NCBI GenBank assembly: GCA_937138955.1
Contig: CAKZPJ010000427.1
Coordinates: 1 to 7,775 of the forward strand
Origin: an uncultured Flammeovirgaceae bacterium
GTDB lineage: Bacteria; Bacteroidota; Bacteroidia; Cytophagales; Cyclobacteriaceae
Reading direction: 5' to 3'
Length of the DNA stretch: 7,775 nt
Position numbers and translations under genes: made by a program. The notes beneath the pieces are model-generated. The model was not told where the DNA came from. It did not search any database and saw only the letters and a program-made list of their open reading frames with translations. Positions within the stretch are counted from its first letter, which is position 1. Each line of letters starts with the position of its first letter. Below are positions 1 through 6,181 of this stretch, piece by piece.

Positions 1-8
1 CATCGAGC

Positions 9-43
9 TTTCACATCTTACATTTCACATTTCTCTCTAATTT
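9..43. repeat. Degenerate 7-bp tandem repeat in left-edge intergenic DNA
   Basis: Read in 7-nt steps from position 9 the sequence goes TTTCACA, TCTTACA, TTTCACA, TTTCTCT, CTAATTT, so two units are identical and their neighbours are related with drift (minus-strand consensus about TGTGAAA). The array sits outside any gene, left of the terminator at 88-119. Degenerate 7-mer arrays of this A/T-rich kind are, from memory, common in Bacteroidota intergenic DNA; their role is unknown. With only five imperfect units, low-complexity sequence is an alternative reading. No coding region is visible in 1-87. Confidence 0.4.
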
Positions 44-87
44 GTTATGCATGACGAGTATTTTGCAATATACAGACATACCGACAC

Positions 88-119
88 AAAAAAAACACCC
101 CGACCGAAGCCGAGGTGTT
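88..119 (-). terminator. Rho-independent terminator with UUCG tetraloop
   Basis: On the minus strand, AACACC (119-114) pairs with GGTGTT (99-94). The inner stem 113-109 / 104-100 closes with two wobble pairs and a C-G pair around a TTCG loop (108-105), giving an 11-bp stem capped by the very stable cUUCGg tetraloop. A run of eight T residues (95-88) follows, two of them in the stem. It lies 43 nt past the stop codon of the leftward zinc peptidase gene, so it is the natural end of the leftward transcription unit. The stem could also fold on the plus strand, but no T-run follows there. Confidence 0.85.
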
Positions 120-133
120 ATAATTATTTTGCC

Positions 134-163
134 AGTAGATACAAGTCGCGACTTGTATCTACT
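134..163. repeat. Perfect 30-bp palindrome (two 15-nt arms, no spacer)
   Basis: The arm AGTAGATACAAGTCG (134-148) is followed directly by its exact reverse complement (149-163). The right arm runs into the stop codon of the zinc peptidase (minus-strand TAG at 164-162), so two of the three stop bases belong to the palindrome. It lies between that stop and the terminator at 88-119 and has no T-run of its own. Perfect symmetry of this length is unlikely by chance. The shape suits a dispersed extragenic palindrome (REP-like element) or an mRNA 3'-end stabilising hairpin; a dimeric-protein binding site is less likely at a gene end. Family membership is inferred. Confidence 0.7.
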
Positions 164-866
164 AGTCACGGCCACCTAAGTAAATAGAAACCCAATAAAG
201 TAAACCTACAATTGAGCCTAATGCTGCTACTACGTAAGTCATAGCAGCCCACTTGAGCGCGTCTTTAGCCTGACCGTATTCATCGGGAGAGGCAATATTT
301 TGGGATTGAATCCAAGCTAAAGCACGCTTACTAGCGTCAAACTCAACTGGTAACGTTACTAGTGAAAATAAAGTAATTACGGCATAACAGCCAATAATAA
401 CTAAAAGCGCAGTATTAAGAAAGGCTCCTTCCATTCCGAAAATGAAAGCTCCCCCTAAGAACATAAATAGCACCACCATATTCAGAATACGCGCACTCAC
501 GTTTTGAACGGGTACCATAGCCGAACGAAACTCCAGAAAGCTGTAGGCAGTAGCGTGCTGCACTGCGTGACCGCATTCATGGGCGGCTACCGCCGCCGCC
601 GCCGCGGATCGTCCGTGGTAAACCGCTTCGCTCAAGTTCACTGTTCTGTTGGCTGGGTTATAATGGTCAGTCAACTTCCCGGGTACTGAAATTACTTTCA
701 CATCGTGAATGCGATTGTCGTGAAGCATTTTTTCAGCGATTTCTCGTCCGGTTAAATCAGCATTCCAACGAATCTGGGAATACTTTCTGAATTTATTTTT
801 TAGCCGTCGGCTTACAGCAAAGCTTAAAATGCCGACGCCTATAAAAAGTATAATGTATAAAGACAT
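162..866 (-). CDS. Membrane-bound zinc metallopeptidase, YugP family (Zn_peptidase_2)
   Basis: This 234-aa integral membrane protein belongs to the YugP-like neutral zinc metallopeptidases (Pfam Zn_peptidase_2, PF04298). An N-terminal membrane segment (about residues 2-19) is followed by a basic stretch and a cytosol-facing region carrying the family signature LTDHYNP (65-71). The zinc-binding helix is HECGHAVQH (96-104), with H96, E97 and H100 as the HExxH motif. Two or three hydrophobic segments lie at about 127-147, 150-173 and 208-230. E175 in LPVEFDASKRA is the likely third zinc ligand, by analogy with the conserved E-F-D-A-S block of the family. Length and architecture are normal. The physiological substrate is not established; a role in membrane protein quality control is only a guess. 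It lies 114 nt downstream of the flippase-like gene and ends in a palindrome and a strong terminator. An alanine run (88-95) just before HExxH is encoded by a GCC-rich tract. Confidence 0.93.
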   Translation of the reverse strand: MSLYIILFIGVGILSFAVSRRLKNKFRKYSQIRWNADLTGREIAEKMLHDNRIHDVKVISVPGKLTDHYNPANRTVNLSEAVYHGRSAAAAAVAAHECGHAVQHATAYSFLEFRSAMVPVQNVSARILNMVVLFMFLGGAFIFGMEGAFLNTALLVIIGCYAVITLFSLVTLPVEFDASKRALAWIQSQNIASPDEYGQAKDALKWAAMTYVVAALGSIVGLLYWVSIYLGGRD

Positions 867-980
867 ATCGTTTGTTTATTAAAAAAGTATAGTTATTAAC
901 CTCATTGTTAAATTTCTACGAAAGTTGAGAGGTGAAGGTTATTAGTTGAAAAAAGCCAATTACTTAAAAAAATTCTACTT

Positions 981-2009
981 TTAGGAAGTGGTAGCAGCTT
1001 TCATCTTACGAGATGATAAGACTGAAACCATAAAAAAGGCGAAGCCACCCATGATAATAAACGAGAGGGTTTGCATCCCGTGTATTAAAGTAGCAAATAG
1101 CACTCCATCACCTTGTTCAATGCCGTAGAGTAGTAAAACGCCGCTCACTAAGGCGTGAAAAGTACCAAACCCGCCCTGCACCGGAGCCGCCATACCTAAA
1201 CTGCCCATCACAAGTACCGCTAGCCCCGCACTAACTCCTAAGTCACTAGTTTCAGGGATGGCAAAAAATACGGTGTAGGACATAAAAAAATACAATGCCC
1301 ACATACTTACGGTAGCTAACCAAAACTGTCCTTGCTTTTTAATTTTTCCGATACTGGTAACTCCCTTAAGTACTTCGCGCAGTAAAGTTTGCATTTTCTG
1401 AAACAGTGCATTTTGCTGCAATCGATCCCAGAAAGTCCGTACTAGAAAAAAAGCTATGAGTAATCCTACTACTGAAACACCAACGAATACATAGATGGCA
1501 AATACGCTCTCACCTAAGCCACTAAGCTTTTCTTGCCAGAATCCAGTGATAAAATCGTTGAGACGACTAAATTCCGTAATGAATAACAGTGCCATCAAAA
1601 CGAATAAGGACAGTAAATCTACCAAACGTTCGGCTACCACTGTGCCCAGCGAGGTAGTTACGGGTACTTTATCTAACTGTCGGAGTACGCCGCAGCGGGT
1701 AACTTCTCCCATTCGGGGAATAAGCAGATTAGCAAAATAGGCGGTCAGTACTGCTAGTAGAGTTCGAAAGATAGTCAGATGCTGATAGCCTAGCGGGTGA
1801 AGCATTAAGTTCCAGCGATAGGCTCGAATAATGTGGCTAACAATGAATACGATGATAGCCAAGATCACCCACTGATACTGCACTTCCTGTAGTTTATTTA
1901 GGATAGCCGTTGCATCTACATTGCGAAATACTAAGTACAGTAGTCCACCAGCAATAGCCAATGACACTACGTACTTAACAATACTTTTAAAATTCAGGGA
2001 ATCCTTCAT
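981..2009 (-). CDS. Lysylphosphatidylglycerol synthase TM / flippase-like membrane protein (UPF0104, YbhN type)
   Basis: This 342-aa polytopic membrane protein has the hallmarks of PF03706 (LPG_synthase_TM, the AglD/YbhN/MprF-flippase-like family). Hydrophobic segments occur at about 12-28, 47-62, 80-97, 130-146, 168-190, 229-250, 260-276, 285-297 and 305-330. Family motifs visible are RAYRWNLML (62-70), NLLIPRMGE (94-102), VVAERLVDLL (124-133) and PVQGGFGTFH (276-285). The soluble lysyl-transferase domain of MprF is absent, so a lipid-flipping or lipid-binding role is more plausible than aminoacyl transfer; the actual substrate is unknown. The start codon lies only 3 nt beyond the panD stop and has no Shine-Dalgarno site, so translation is probably coupled to panD. 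From memory, panC-panD followed by this family recurs in Bacteroidota. No convincing terminator hairpin lies between its stop and the peptidase gene. Confidence 0.9.
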   Translation of the reverse strand: MKDSLNFKSIVKYVVSLAIAGGLLYLVFRNVDATAILNKLQEVQYQWVILAIIVFIVSHIIRAYRWNLMLHPLGYQHLTIFRTLLAVLTAYFANLLIPRMGEVTRCGVLRQLDKVPVTTSLGTVVAERLVDLLSLFVLMALLFITEFSRLNDFITGFWQEKLSGLGESVFAIYVFVGVSVVGLLIAFFLVRTFWDRLQQNALFQKMQTLLREVLKGVTSIGKIKKQGQFWLATVSMWALYFFMSYTVFFAIPETSDLGVSAGLAVLVMGSLGMAAPVQGGFGTFHALVSGVLLLYGIEQGDGVLFATLIHGMQTLSFIIMGGFAFFMVSVLSSRKMKAATTS

Positions 2010-2012
2010 TCA

Positions 2013-2363
2013 CTAATGAATCAGACGATTGTTCTGGTCGGGAAAGATAATGGTAGGTTGAAATTGCTTGGCTACTTCCAGAGGCATAGAGGCATACGAA
2101 ATAATAATCACGACATCGCCTATTTGTACTTTTCGGGCGGCGGGTCCATTCATGCAGACCATACCACTCCCTCGCTCACCTTGGATAACGTAGGTTTCCA
2201 GGCGTTCGCCATTATTTACATTGACGATTTGCACCTTTTCTCCTTCAATAATATTGGCGGCATCCATCAAATCTTCGTCAATGGTAATGCTGCCCACGTA
2301 GTGTAATTCCGCTTGGGTGATCTTCACCCGATGTATTTTTGATTTTAAAACTTCAATATTCAT
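2013..2363 (-). CDS. panD: Aspartate 1-decarboxylase (pyruvoyl-dependent), PanD
   Basis: PanD decarboxylates L-aspartate to beta-alanine, the amine half of pantothenate. The 116-aa length is typical of the self-processing proenzyme. The cleavage site is visible as YVGSIT, with G24-S25; S25 becomes the pyruvoyl cofactor after autocleavage, leaving a small beta chain and a larger alpha chain. Other conserved residues sit at canonical positions: K9, R54 (NGER, 51-54) and Y58 (ETYVI), the tyrosine implicated in catalysis. [16 protein letters not shown] (62-77) is the usual glycine-rich core. The product feeds PanC, encoded 73 nt upstream in the same direction. An unusually good Shine-Dalgarno sequence precedes the ATG (2369-2374), and the flippase-like gene starts 3 nt after the stop. 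Whether a PanM/PanZ-like maturation factor exists cannot be told from this window. Confidence 0.97.
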   Translation of the reverse strand: MNIEVLKSKIHRVKITQAELHYVGSITIDEDLMDAANIIEGEKVQIVNVNNGERLETYVIQGERGSGMVCMNGPAARKVQIGDVVIIISYASMPLEVAKQFQPTIIFPDQNNRLIH

Positions 2364-2368
2364 TTTAG

Positions 2369-2374
2369 CCTCCT
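2369..2374 (-). promoter_or_regulatory. Strong Shine-Dalgarno site of panD
   Basis: The minus strand reads AGGAGG, then five bases (CTAAA), then ATG. This is a textbook ribosome-binding site, whereas the starts of panC, the flippase gene and the GT5-like gene have no recognisable Shine-Dalgarno sequence, as is usual in Bacteroidota. It supports the chosen panD start and suggests panD is translated independently of panC. Confidence 0.7.
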
Positions 2375-2436
2375 ACAGATATACCAGAGTACTAACGGAC
2401 ATACTATCGCAAGTGTTCCTGCTGCATAAATTTCAC

Positions 2437-3285
2437 TTAGGATACAATAATATTATCAATCAACCGTACTTCGCCCACGTACGCCGCTACACAAAAGGCA
2501 ATGACATCAGCTTCCATTTTCTCTTCCAGTATCTGAAAGTCGCGCATCCGTACCGCCTCAAAATATTCTACCCGAATATTAGCGTGCCTACTAAATTGGT
2601 TTATTGATTGTTCTTTAATAGTACTAAGGCTGACTCCTGATTCATACTGTTGCTGGGCAAAAAGTAACGTTTGATATAGTTGGGTGGCGACCTGCTTTTC
2701 TTCGAAGCTTAATCGCTGATTACGGGAAGAAAGTGCCAGCCCGGAAGATTCTCGAACGATGGGTACTGATATAATTTCTACCGGAATGAAAAATTCCTGA
2801 ACCATTTGGCGAATAATCGCTAATTGCTGTAAATCTTTCTGTCCGAAGTAGGCCCGCTCTGGTTGCACAACATTGAGTAGCTTGGTTACTACCAGTCCTA
2901 CTCCACTAAAGTGTCCCGGACGATGTTGACCTTCTAGCACATTATCCAAGTGCCCGAAACTTAACTGAAGTAGCTGCTGCTCTTCTCCGGGGTACATCAC
3001 CTGGTTAGGTGGGTAAAACACCGCGTTACAGCCAATTTTTTCTAGAAACTTCAGGTCGTGTTCTAAGGTACGGGGGTACTTATTCAGATCATCTGGATTA
3101 TTGAATTGGGTTGGGTTCACGTAGATGCTGCATATAGTCAGATCGTTATCTTGCAAAGAAGCTTTCAATAATTCCTGATGACCTTGGTGCAATGCCCCCA
3201 TAGTCGGTACTAGTCCTATTTTTTGCTTAGAAGCTCGTTTCTGGGTAAAATTTCGTACGGAACTTACATCTTGTAACAATTTCAT
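2437..3285 (-). CDS. panC: Pantothenate synthetase (pantoate--beta-alanine ligase), PanC
   Basis: PanC joins D-pantoate and beta-alanine with ATP, via a pantoyl-adenylate intermediate, to give pantothenate in the cytosol. The 282-aa length matches the family. Motifs in order: PTMGALHQGH (27-36) carries the HxGH nucleotide-binding signature; YVNPTQF (55-61) and HRPGHFSGV (121-129) line the pantoate pocket; FGQKDLQQ (147-154) corresponds to the family GxKDxQQ; RESSGLALSSRN (178-189) corresponds to the KMSKS-like loop, with serine where aspartate is often found (R-E-x-D-G-L-A). The start gives the expected N-terminus seven to ten residues before the first strand. It is the promoter-proximal gene of the leftward unit, 73 nt before panD, and is divergent from the GT5-like gene across 124 nt. 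Its own promoter is unclear: the minus strand has only TTAATTTG (3322-3315), one mismatch to TAnnTTTG. Confidence 0.97.
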   Translation of the reverse strand: MKLLQDVSSVRNFTQKRASKQKIGLVPTMGALHQGHQELLKASLQDNDLTICSIYVNPTQFNNPDDLNKYPRTLEHDLKFLEKIGCNAVFYPPNQVMYPGEEQQLLQLSFGHLDNVLEGQHRPGHFSGVGLVVTKLLNVVQPERAYFGQKDLQQLAIIRQMVQEFFIPVEIISVPIVRESSGLALSSRNQRLSFEEKQVATQLYQTLLFAQQQYESGVSLSTIKEQSINQFSRHANIRVEYFEAVRMRDFQILEEKMEADVIAFCVAAYVGEVRLIDNIIVS

Positions 3286-3364
3286 TATTACGGGTCAGAA
3301 TGTACTTAGAGGGGCAAATTAACGCTTAAATAGGAGTAAAAGTGGAAATATGCTAATAATTTCG

Positions 3365-3372
3365 TACTTTTG
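3365..3372 (+). promoter_or_regulatory. Bacteroidota-type -7 promoter box for the GT5-like gene
   Basis: TACTTTTG matches the Bacteroidota primary-sigma -7 consensus TAnnTTTG exactly and is followed by GC, a common context. It lies 37 nt before the ATG at 3410, leaving a leader of roughly 30 nt. The expected -33 TTG element is not well matched: GTG at 3342-3344 is at the right 20-bp distance but has two mismatches. The box lies downstream of the alternative upstream ATG at 3350, which argues against that start. Confidence 0.6.
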
Positions 3373-3409
3373 CATTTGCATTCCACTTACATTTAAAATC
3401 CACGAAAAT

Positions 3410-4222
3410 ATGTCGAAACTCCGTATTCTTTATGTAGCTAGTGAGATTAATCCTTTTTTACAGACTTCTGAAGTAGCCGATTTTGTGCGAAAGTTACCGC
3501 AAGGCATGCAAGAGCGAGGGATGGAAATCCGGATTTTGGTGCCCCGTTTTGGGCTGATTAATGAGCGAAAGAACCGATTGCATGAAGTAGTACGTTTATC
3601 GGGAATTAATATTGCTGTAGGCGACGAGGAAAAGCCGCTAACTATTAAAGTAGCATCTATTCCTAACGCCAAGTTACAGGTTTATTTTATTGATAACGAA
3701 GACTACTTCCACCGTAAGTCCGTATTTTTTGATAAGCAAAATCGATTTCATGCCGATAACGACGAGCGCGCGATCTTCTTCTGCAAGGGGGTGATTGAAA
3801 CCGTGAAGAAGCTAGGTTGGGCTCCGGATATTGTACACTGCAACGACTGGATGACTAGTCTGATTCCAATGTACTTGAAGGCCACGTACAAAAACGATCC
3901 ACTATTTCATACTACCAAGACAGTTTTCACCGTTTACAACAACAAGTTTGAACACAAATTCAATACTGACCTTATTGAAAAGGTGAAAATGATGGACATT
4001 GAAGATAGCATGTTGGCTAATCTTCAATCAGCTGATTATGAAGGTTTTATCAAAATCGGAATGCAGTATTCTGATGCGGTAATTAAAGCCGAAGAAGAAT
4101 ACAGCGAAGATTTAGTTCAGCTTTTCGATGAGTTTAATAAAGATAAGAAAATTGATACCATTGAGCAGGGCGATGATTTATTGGACTCCTATTACAACCT
4201 CTATAATGACCTCGTTAGTTAA
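3410..4222 (+). CDS. Glycogen/starch synthase-like protein, GT5 N-terminal domain only
   Basis: This 270-aa protein resembles only the N-terminal Rossmann domain of GT5 glycogen/starch synthases (Glyco_transf_5, PF08323); full enzymes run about 470-500 aa. Recognisable blocks are LRILYVASEINPF (4-16), RILVPRFGLI (41-50), DNDERAIFFCKGVIE (116-130), IVHCNDWMTSLIPMYLK (141-157) and VFTVYNNKFEH (172-182). The ADP-glucose-binding K-T-G-G-L of true synthases is LQTSEV (17-22) here, so the lysine and both glycines are missing, and the H-x-H-D-W motif reads HCNDW. The C-terminal GT-B domain is absent and the end is an acidic tail. Catalysis is therefore unlikely; a binding, scaffold or regulatory role is a guess. 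The start at 3410 is preferred over the ATG at 3350 because homology begins here and the promoter box lies between them. Short GT5 proteins next to panC are, from memory, widespread in Bacteroidota, so this is unlikely to be a local truncation. The gene overlaps the DUF4270 gene by 17 nt. Confidence 0.87.
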   Translation: MSKLRILYVASEINPFLQTSEVADFVRKLPQGMQERGMEIRILVPRFGLINERKNRLHEVVRLSGINIAVGDEEKPLTIKVASIPNAKLQVYFIDNEDYFHRKSVFFDKQNRFHADNDERAIFFCKGVIETVKKLGWAPDIVHCNDWMTSLIPMYLKATYKNDPLFHTTKTVFTVYNNKFEHKFNTDLIEKVKMMDIEDSMLANLQSADYEGFIKIGMQYSDAVIKAEEEYSEDLVQLFDEFNKDKKIDTIEQGDDLLDSYYNLYNDLVS

Positions 4223-5543
4223 AAAAAAACTGGGGTGGCTGTTTTGGCTTACCCCGTTTCTTTTTTCGTGTGAGAGTGAAGAAATATTAAGTTTACCCCA
4301 AGAACCCGGCGACCAGACCTTAAGCCTTCTCTTTAAAGAAATACCTCTTAGCTATTCGGTAGTGCAGTTAGATTCGGTTAATACAAATCGACTGCCCAAC
4401 GATGATTCTTACCGCTTTTTGGTAGGTATGTATAGAAGCGAGTTTTTTGGTGAAGTACAAGCAACCGCTTTCACTGAACTTGGCGTGGATACTCGCTCAG
4501 AAGTAACGGCAGAGGATCAGTACGACTCGCTAGTTTTAACGCTGGTAAACGATTATTTCTACGGTGATATAGACCAAGCTGTAAACCAGCGGGTTGGTAT
4601 CTACCCATTACTCGATACATTAGCACGCACACCCTACTATCGCACTGACGAAATCCCGTTTAATCCGGTTTCATTAGCTGAACTTAGCTTTACTCCTAAT
4701 CCTAAGGCGGATAGTATAGCTGATACGCTGAGAGTTCGGTTAGACAATGTTCTTGGTCGGGAGTTATTTGATTTAGCTCAAGCAGGTGCTGCTACTTTAA
4801 GTAGCGATAGTGCTTTTCAGGAATACTTTCCCGGAATTGCTATGTCATCACTGGCCGGAAATGGAGCTATTGTCGGATTTAACCCTACTCGGCTGCAACT
4901 ATCCCTGTATTTTAGCACCAGTGCCGAAACCGAATCATCAGTGTACACTTTTAATGCGGAAAACGCTTTTAATAATATCTCGACAGATCGTTCGGGCACT
5001 CCACTGGCTGGGATAACTTCCGTAAATCAACGATCAACGGCAACTGACAATGGGTTTTATTTACAATCAGGTACTGGGTTGGTGCCTACACTTAGCCTTG
5101 AGCCTATTTTAAACTTTATTGATACGCTAGAAACAAGTACTGAAGCGCAGTTACGAGTCAACCGGGTAGAACTGTACATAGGAACTACAACGCAGGGCGA
5201 AGGACAGCCAATACCTAGCCAGATTGTTGCTTTTAGCTTTGAAGATGATTTTTCGCTGGTTATTGATACTATCCAAAGTGGCTTTAATCGGATACCAACT
5301 CCCAGAAGCCTACTGGTAGATGGTGTTCAGGCTCAGAATGGAGTATTTGCAGTTCCGCCTATAGAATCGGCGTATCAGATTTCGATTACGCAGTATACTC
5401 AAAATCTAATTGATGAATTCCCAGGTACAAGTACTGAATTTAGAATTCAACCCCCTCGGACTCAATTAGGTAGGCGATTAGGTGAAATTGTGGCTGAGCC
5501 AGATAGTGTTTTTGCTAAAGTATTCTATACTTTGTTAGAGTAG
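4206..5543 (+). CDS. DUF4270 family lipoprotein
   Basis: The 445-aa product starts with a lipoprotein signal: KKK (6-8), a hydrophobic core (9-20) and lipobox LFSC with the lipid-modified cysteine at C22. The mature part begins C-E-S-E-E, an acidic patch resembling the lipoprotein export signal that sends Bacteroidota lipoproteins to the cell surface. The body looks like DUF4270 (PF14092): a PGDQ motif near residue 35, a VGMYRSEFFGE-type segment at about 75-85, and a beta-rich, low-lysine sequence typical of surface proteins. Function is unknown. The reading frame is open from 4128, but the signal peptide fixes the start at 4206, inside the GT5-like gene, implying translational coupling. Codons 6-8 are an A9 homopolymer (4221-4229), a possible slippage site. 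No terminator is evident in the 62 nt before the Nudix gene. Confidence 0.87.
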   Translation: MTSLVKKKLGWLFWLTPFLFSCESEEILSLPQEPGDQTLSLLFKEIPLSYSVVQLDSVNTNRLPNDDSYRFLVGMYRSEFFGEVQATAFTELGVDTRSEVTAEDQYDSLVLTLVNDYFYGDIDQAVNQRVGIYPLLDTLARTPYYRTDEIPFNPVSLAELSFTPNPKADSIADTLRVRLDNVLGRELFDLAQAGAATLSSDSAFQEYFPGIAMSSLAGNGAIVGFNPTRLQLSLYFSTSAETESSVYTFNAENAFNNISTDRSGTPLAGITSVNQRSTATDNGFYLQSGTGLVPTLSLEPILNFIDTLETSTEAQLRVNRVELYIGTTTQGEGQPIPSQIVAFSFEDDFSLVIDTIQSGFNRIPTPRSLLVDGVQAQNGVFAVPPIESAYQISITQYTQNLIDEFPGTSTEFRIQPPRTQLGRRLGEIVAEPDSVFAKVFYTLLE

Positions 5544-5605
5544 TTGTGAAGTGAACTCTAAGAGGCTATATATTTCAGAGATTTGCTTGAGCTTTATAAG
5601 CTGTT

Positions 5606-6121
5606 ATGCCAGAGTGGGATCATGAAGTGTACGAACAATTTGGTGATCGGGTGCGGGTTCGGGTTTGTGCACTCTGCTTTCGTCACGATCATCTTCTGCT
5701 AATCTGGCACAAAGGAATAGCGAATGAGCAGTATTTTTTGGCTCCTCCGGGAGGGGGCATTCAGTTTGGTGAAACGGCTGAGCAGGCTTTAAGCCGAGAA
5801 GTAAAAGAGGAGACTGGACTCATAGTGCAGAAGGCTCAATTCTTATTCGTCTACGAGTATGTGGAGCCTCCTCTGCACGCGATTGAACTGTTTTTTGAGG
5901 CTGAAGTGTCTGAAGGCGACCCACAAATAGGAGAAGATCCGGAATTAGAATCTGGTGAACAGTTAATTCAGCAGGTGCGTTTTACTTCACCTCAAGAAAT
6001 AAAGGATGAAATAACTAAGAAAAAAAACTGGTTTCACCAATTAATTCATCATTATCATCACCCTAAAGAGCTACTATCTTTGCGAGGGTATTTCAAATTT
6101 GATAATAAAACACGAAATTAG
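5606..6121 (+). CDS. Nudix hydrolase
   Basis: This 171-aa cytosolic protein carries an intact Nudix box at residues 50-72: G50, E56, then REVKEETGL (64-72) with R64, E65, E68 and E69 as catalytic and metal-binding residues. It therefore should hydrolyse a nucleoside diphosphate linked to another moiety, using magnesium or manganese. The region before the box (VRVCALCFRHDHLLLIWHKG, about 18-37) is the usual first strands of the fold. The sequence after the box does not identify the substrate: there is no NADH pyrophosphatase SQPWPFPxS motif and no obvious MutT or ADP-ribose signature. The C-terminus holds a histidine-rich helix, FHQLIHHYHH (143-152). It lies 62 nt after the DUF4270 gene in the same direction and may be co-transcribed; no perfect promoter box was found in that gap. 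Confidence 0.93.
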   Translation: MPEWDHEVYEQFGDRVRVRVCALCFRHDHLLLIWHKGIANEQYFLAPPGGGIQFGETAEQALSREVKEETGLIVQKAQFLFVYEYVEPPLHAIELFFEAEVSEGDPQIGEDPELESGEQLIQQVRFTSPQEIKDEITKKKNWFHQLIHHYHHPKELLSLRGYFKFDNKTRN

Positions 6122-6130
6122 CGTGCTCAT

Positions 6131-6138
6131 TATATTTG
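6131..6138 (+). promoter_or_regulatory. Possible -7 box before the 193-aa membrane protein gene
   Basis: TATATTTG fits TAnnTTTG exactly and lies in the 60-nt gap between the Nudix gene and the next start, 43 nt before the ATG at 6182. No TTG lies at the proper -33 distance; the nearest upstream TTG (6099-6101) is about 29 bp away, which is too far. The call is tentative, since an 8-mer with two free positions is not rare in A/T-rich DNA. Confidence 0.35.
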
Positions 6139-6181
6139 AGTATTCATTGAATTTTTTATCGTTACACTAAATTGCTAACCT

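Noticed and set aside
590..606. GC-rich CCG trinucleotide run as a possible microsatellite
   Set aside because: It encodes the alanine-rich start of the zinc-binding helix, where small residues are usual in the family; it is short and explained by coding.
504..689. Small plus-strand open frame with an arginine-rich run
   Set aside because: It lies antisense to the HExxH region of the zinc peptidase; the arginines come from the GCC repeat that encodes the alanine run on the other strand.
867..980. Promoter or terminator between the flippase-like gene and the zinc peptidase gene
   Set aside because: The minus strand shows T-runs but no stable hairpin ahead of them, and no CAAAnnTA (reverse of TAnnTTTG) match.
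2016..2607. Two 96-codon plus-strand open frames over panD and panC
   Set aside because: They are antisense to well-supported panD and panC, without recognisable protein features or start signals.
3350..3409. N-terminal extension of the GT5-like protein from the ATG at 3350 (20 extra residues)
   Set aside because: The exact -7 promoter box lies at 3365-3372, inside this stretch, and family similarity begins at the ATG at 3410. The extra residues look like translated leader.
4128..4205. N-terminal extension of the DUF4270 protein from 4128
   Set aside because: It would bury the lipoprotein signal peptide 26 residues in and overlap the GT5-like gene by 95 nt. The start at 4206 gives a normal lipoprotein signal.
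6075..6082. TATCTTTG, an exact TAnnTTTG match near the end of the Nudix gene
   Set aside because: It lies inside coding sequence, has no -33 element, and is about 100 nt from the next start; a chance match is likely.
6111..6125. Short inverted repeat CACG/CGTG at the end of the Nudix gene as a terminator
   Set aside because: The stem is only 4 bp with a 7-nt loop and no T-run follows.
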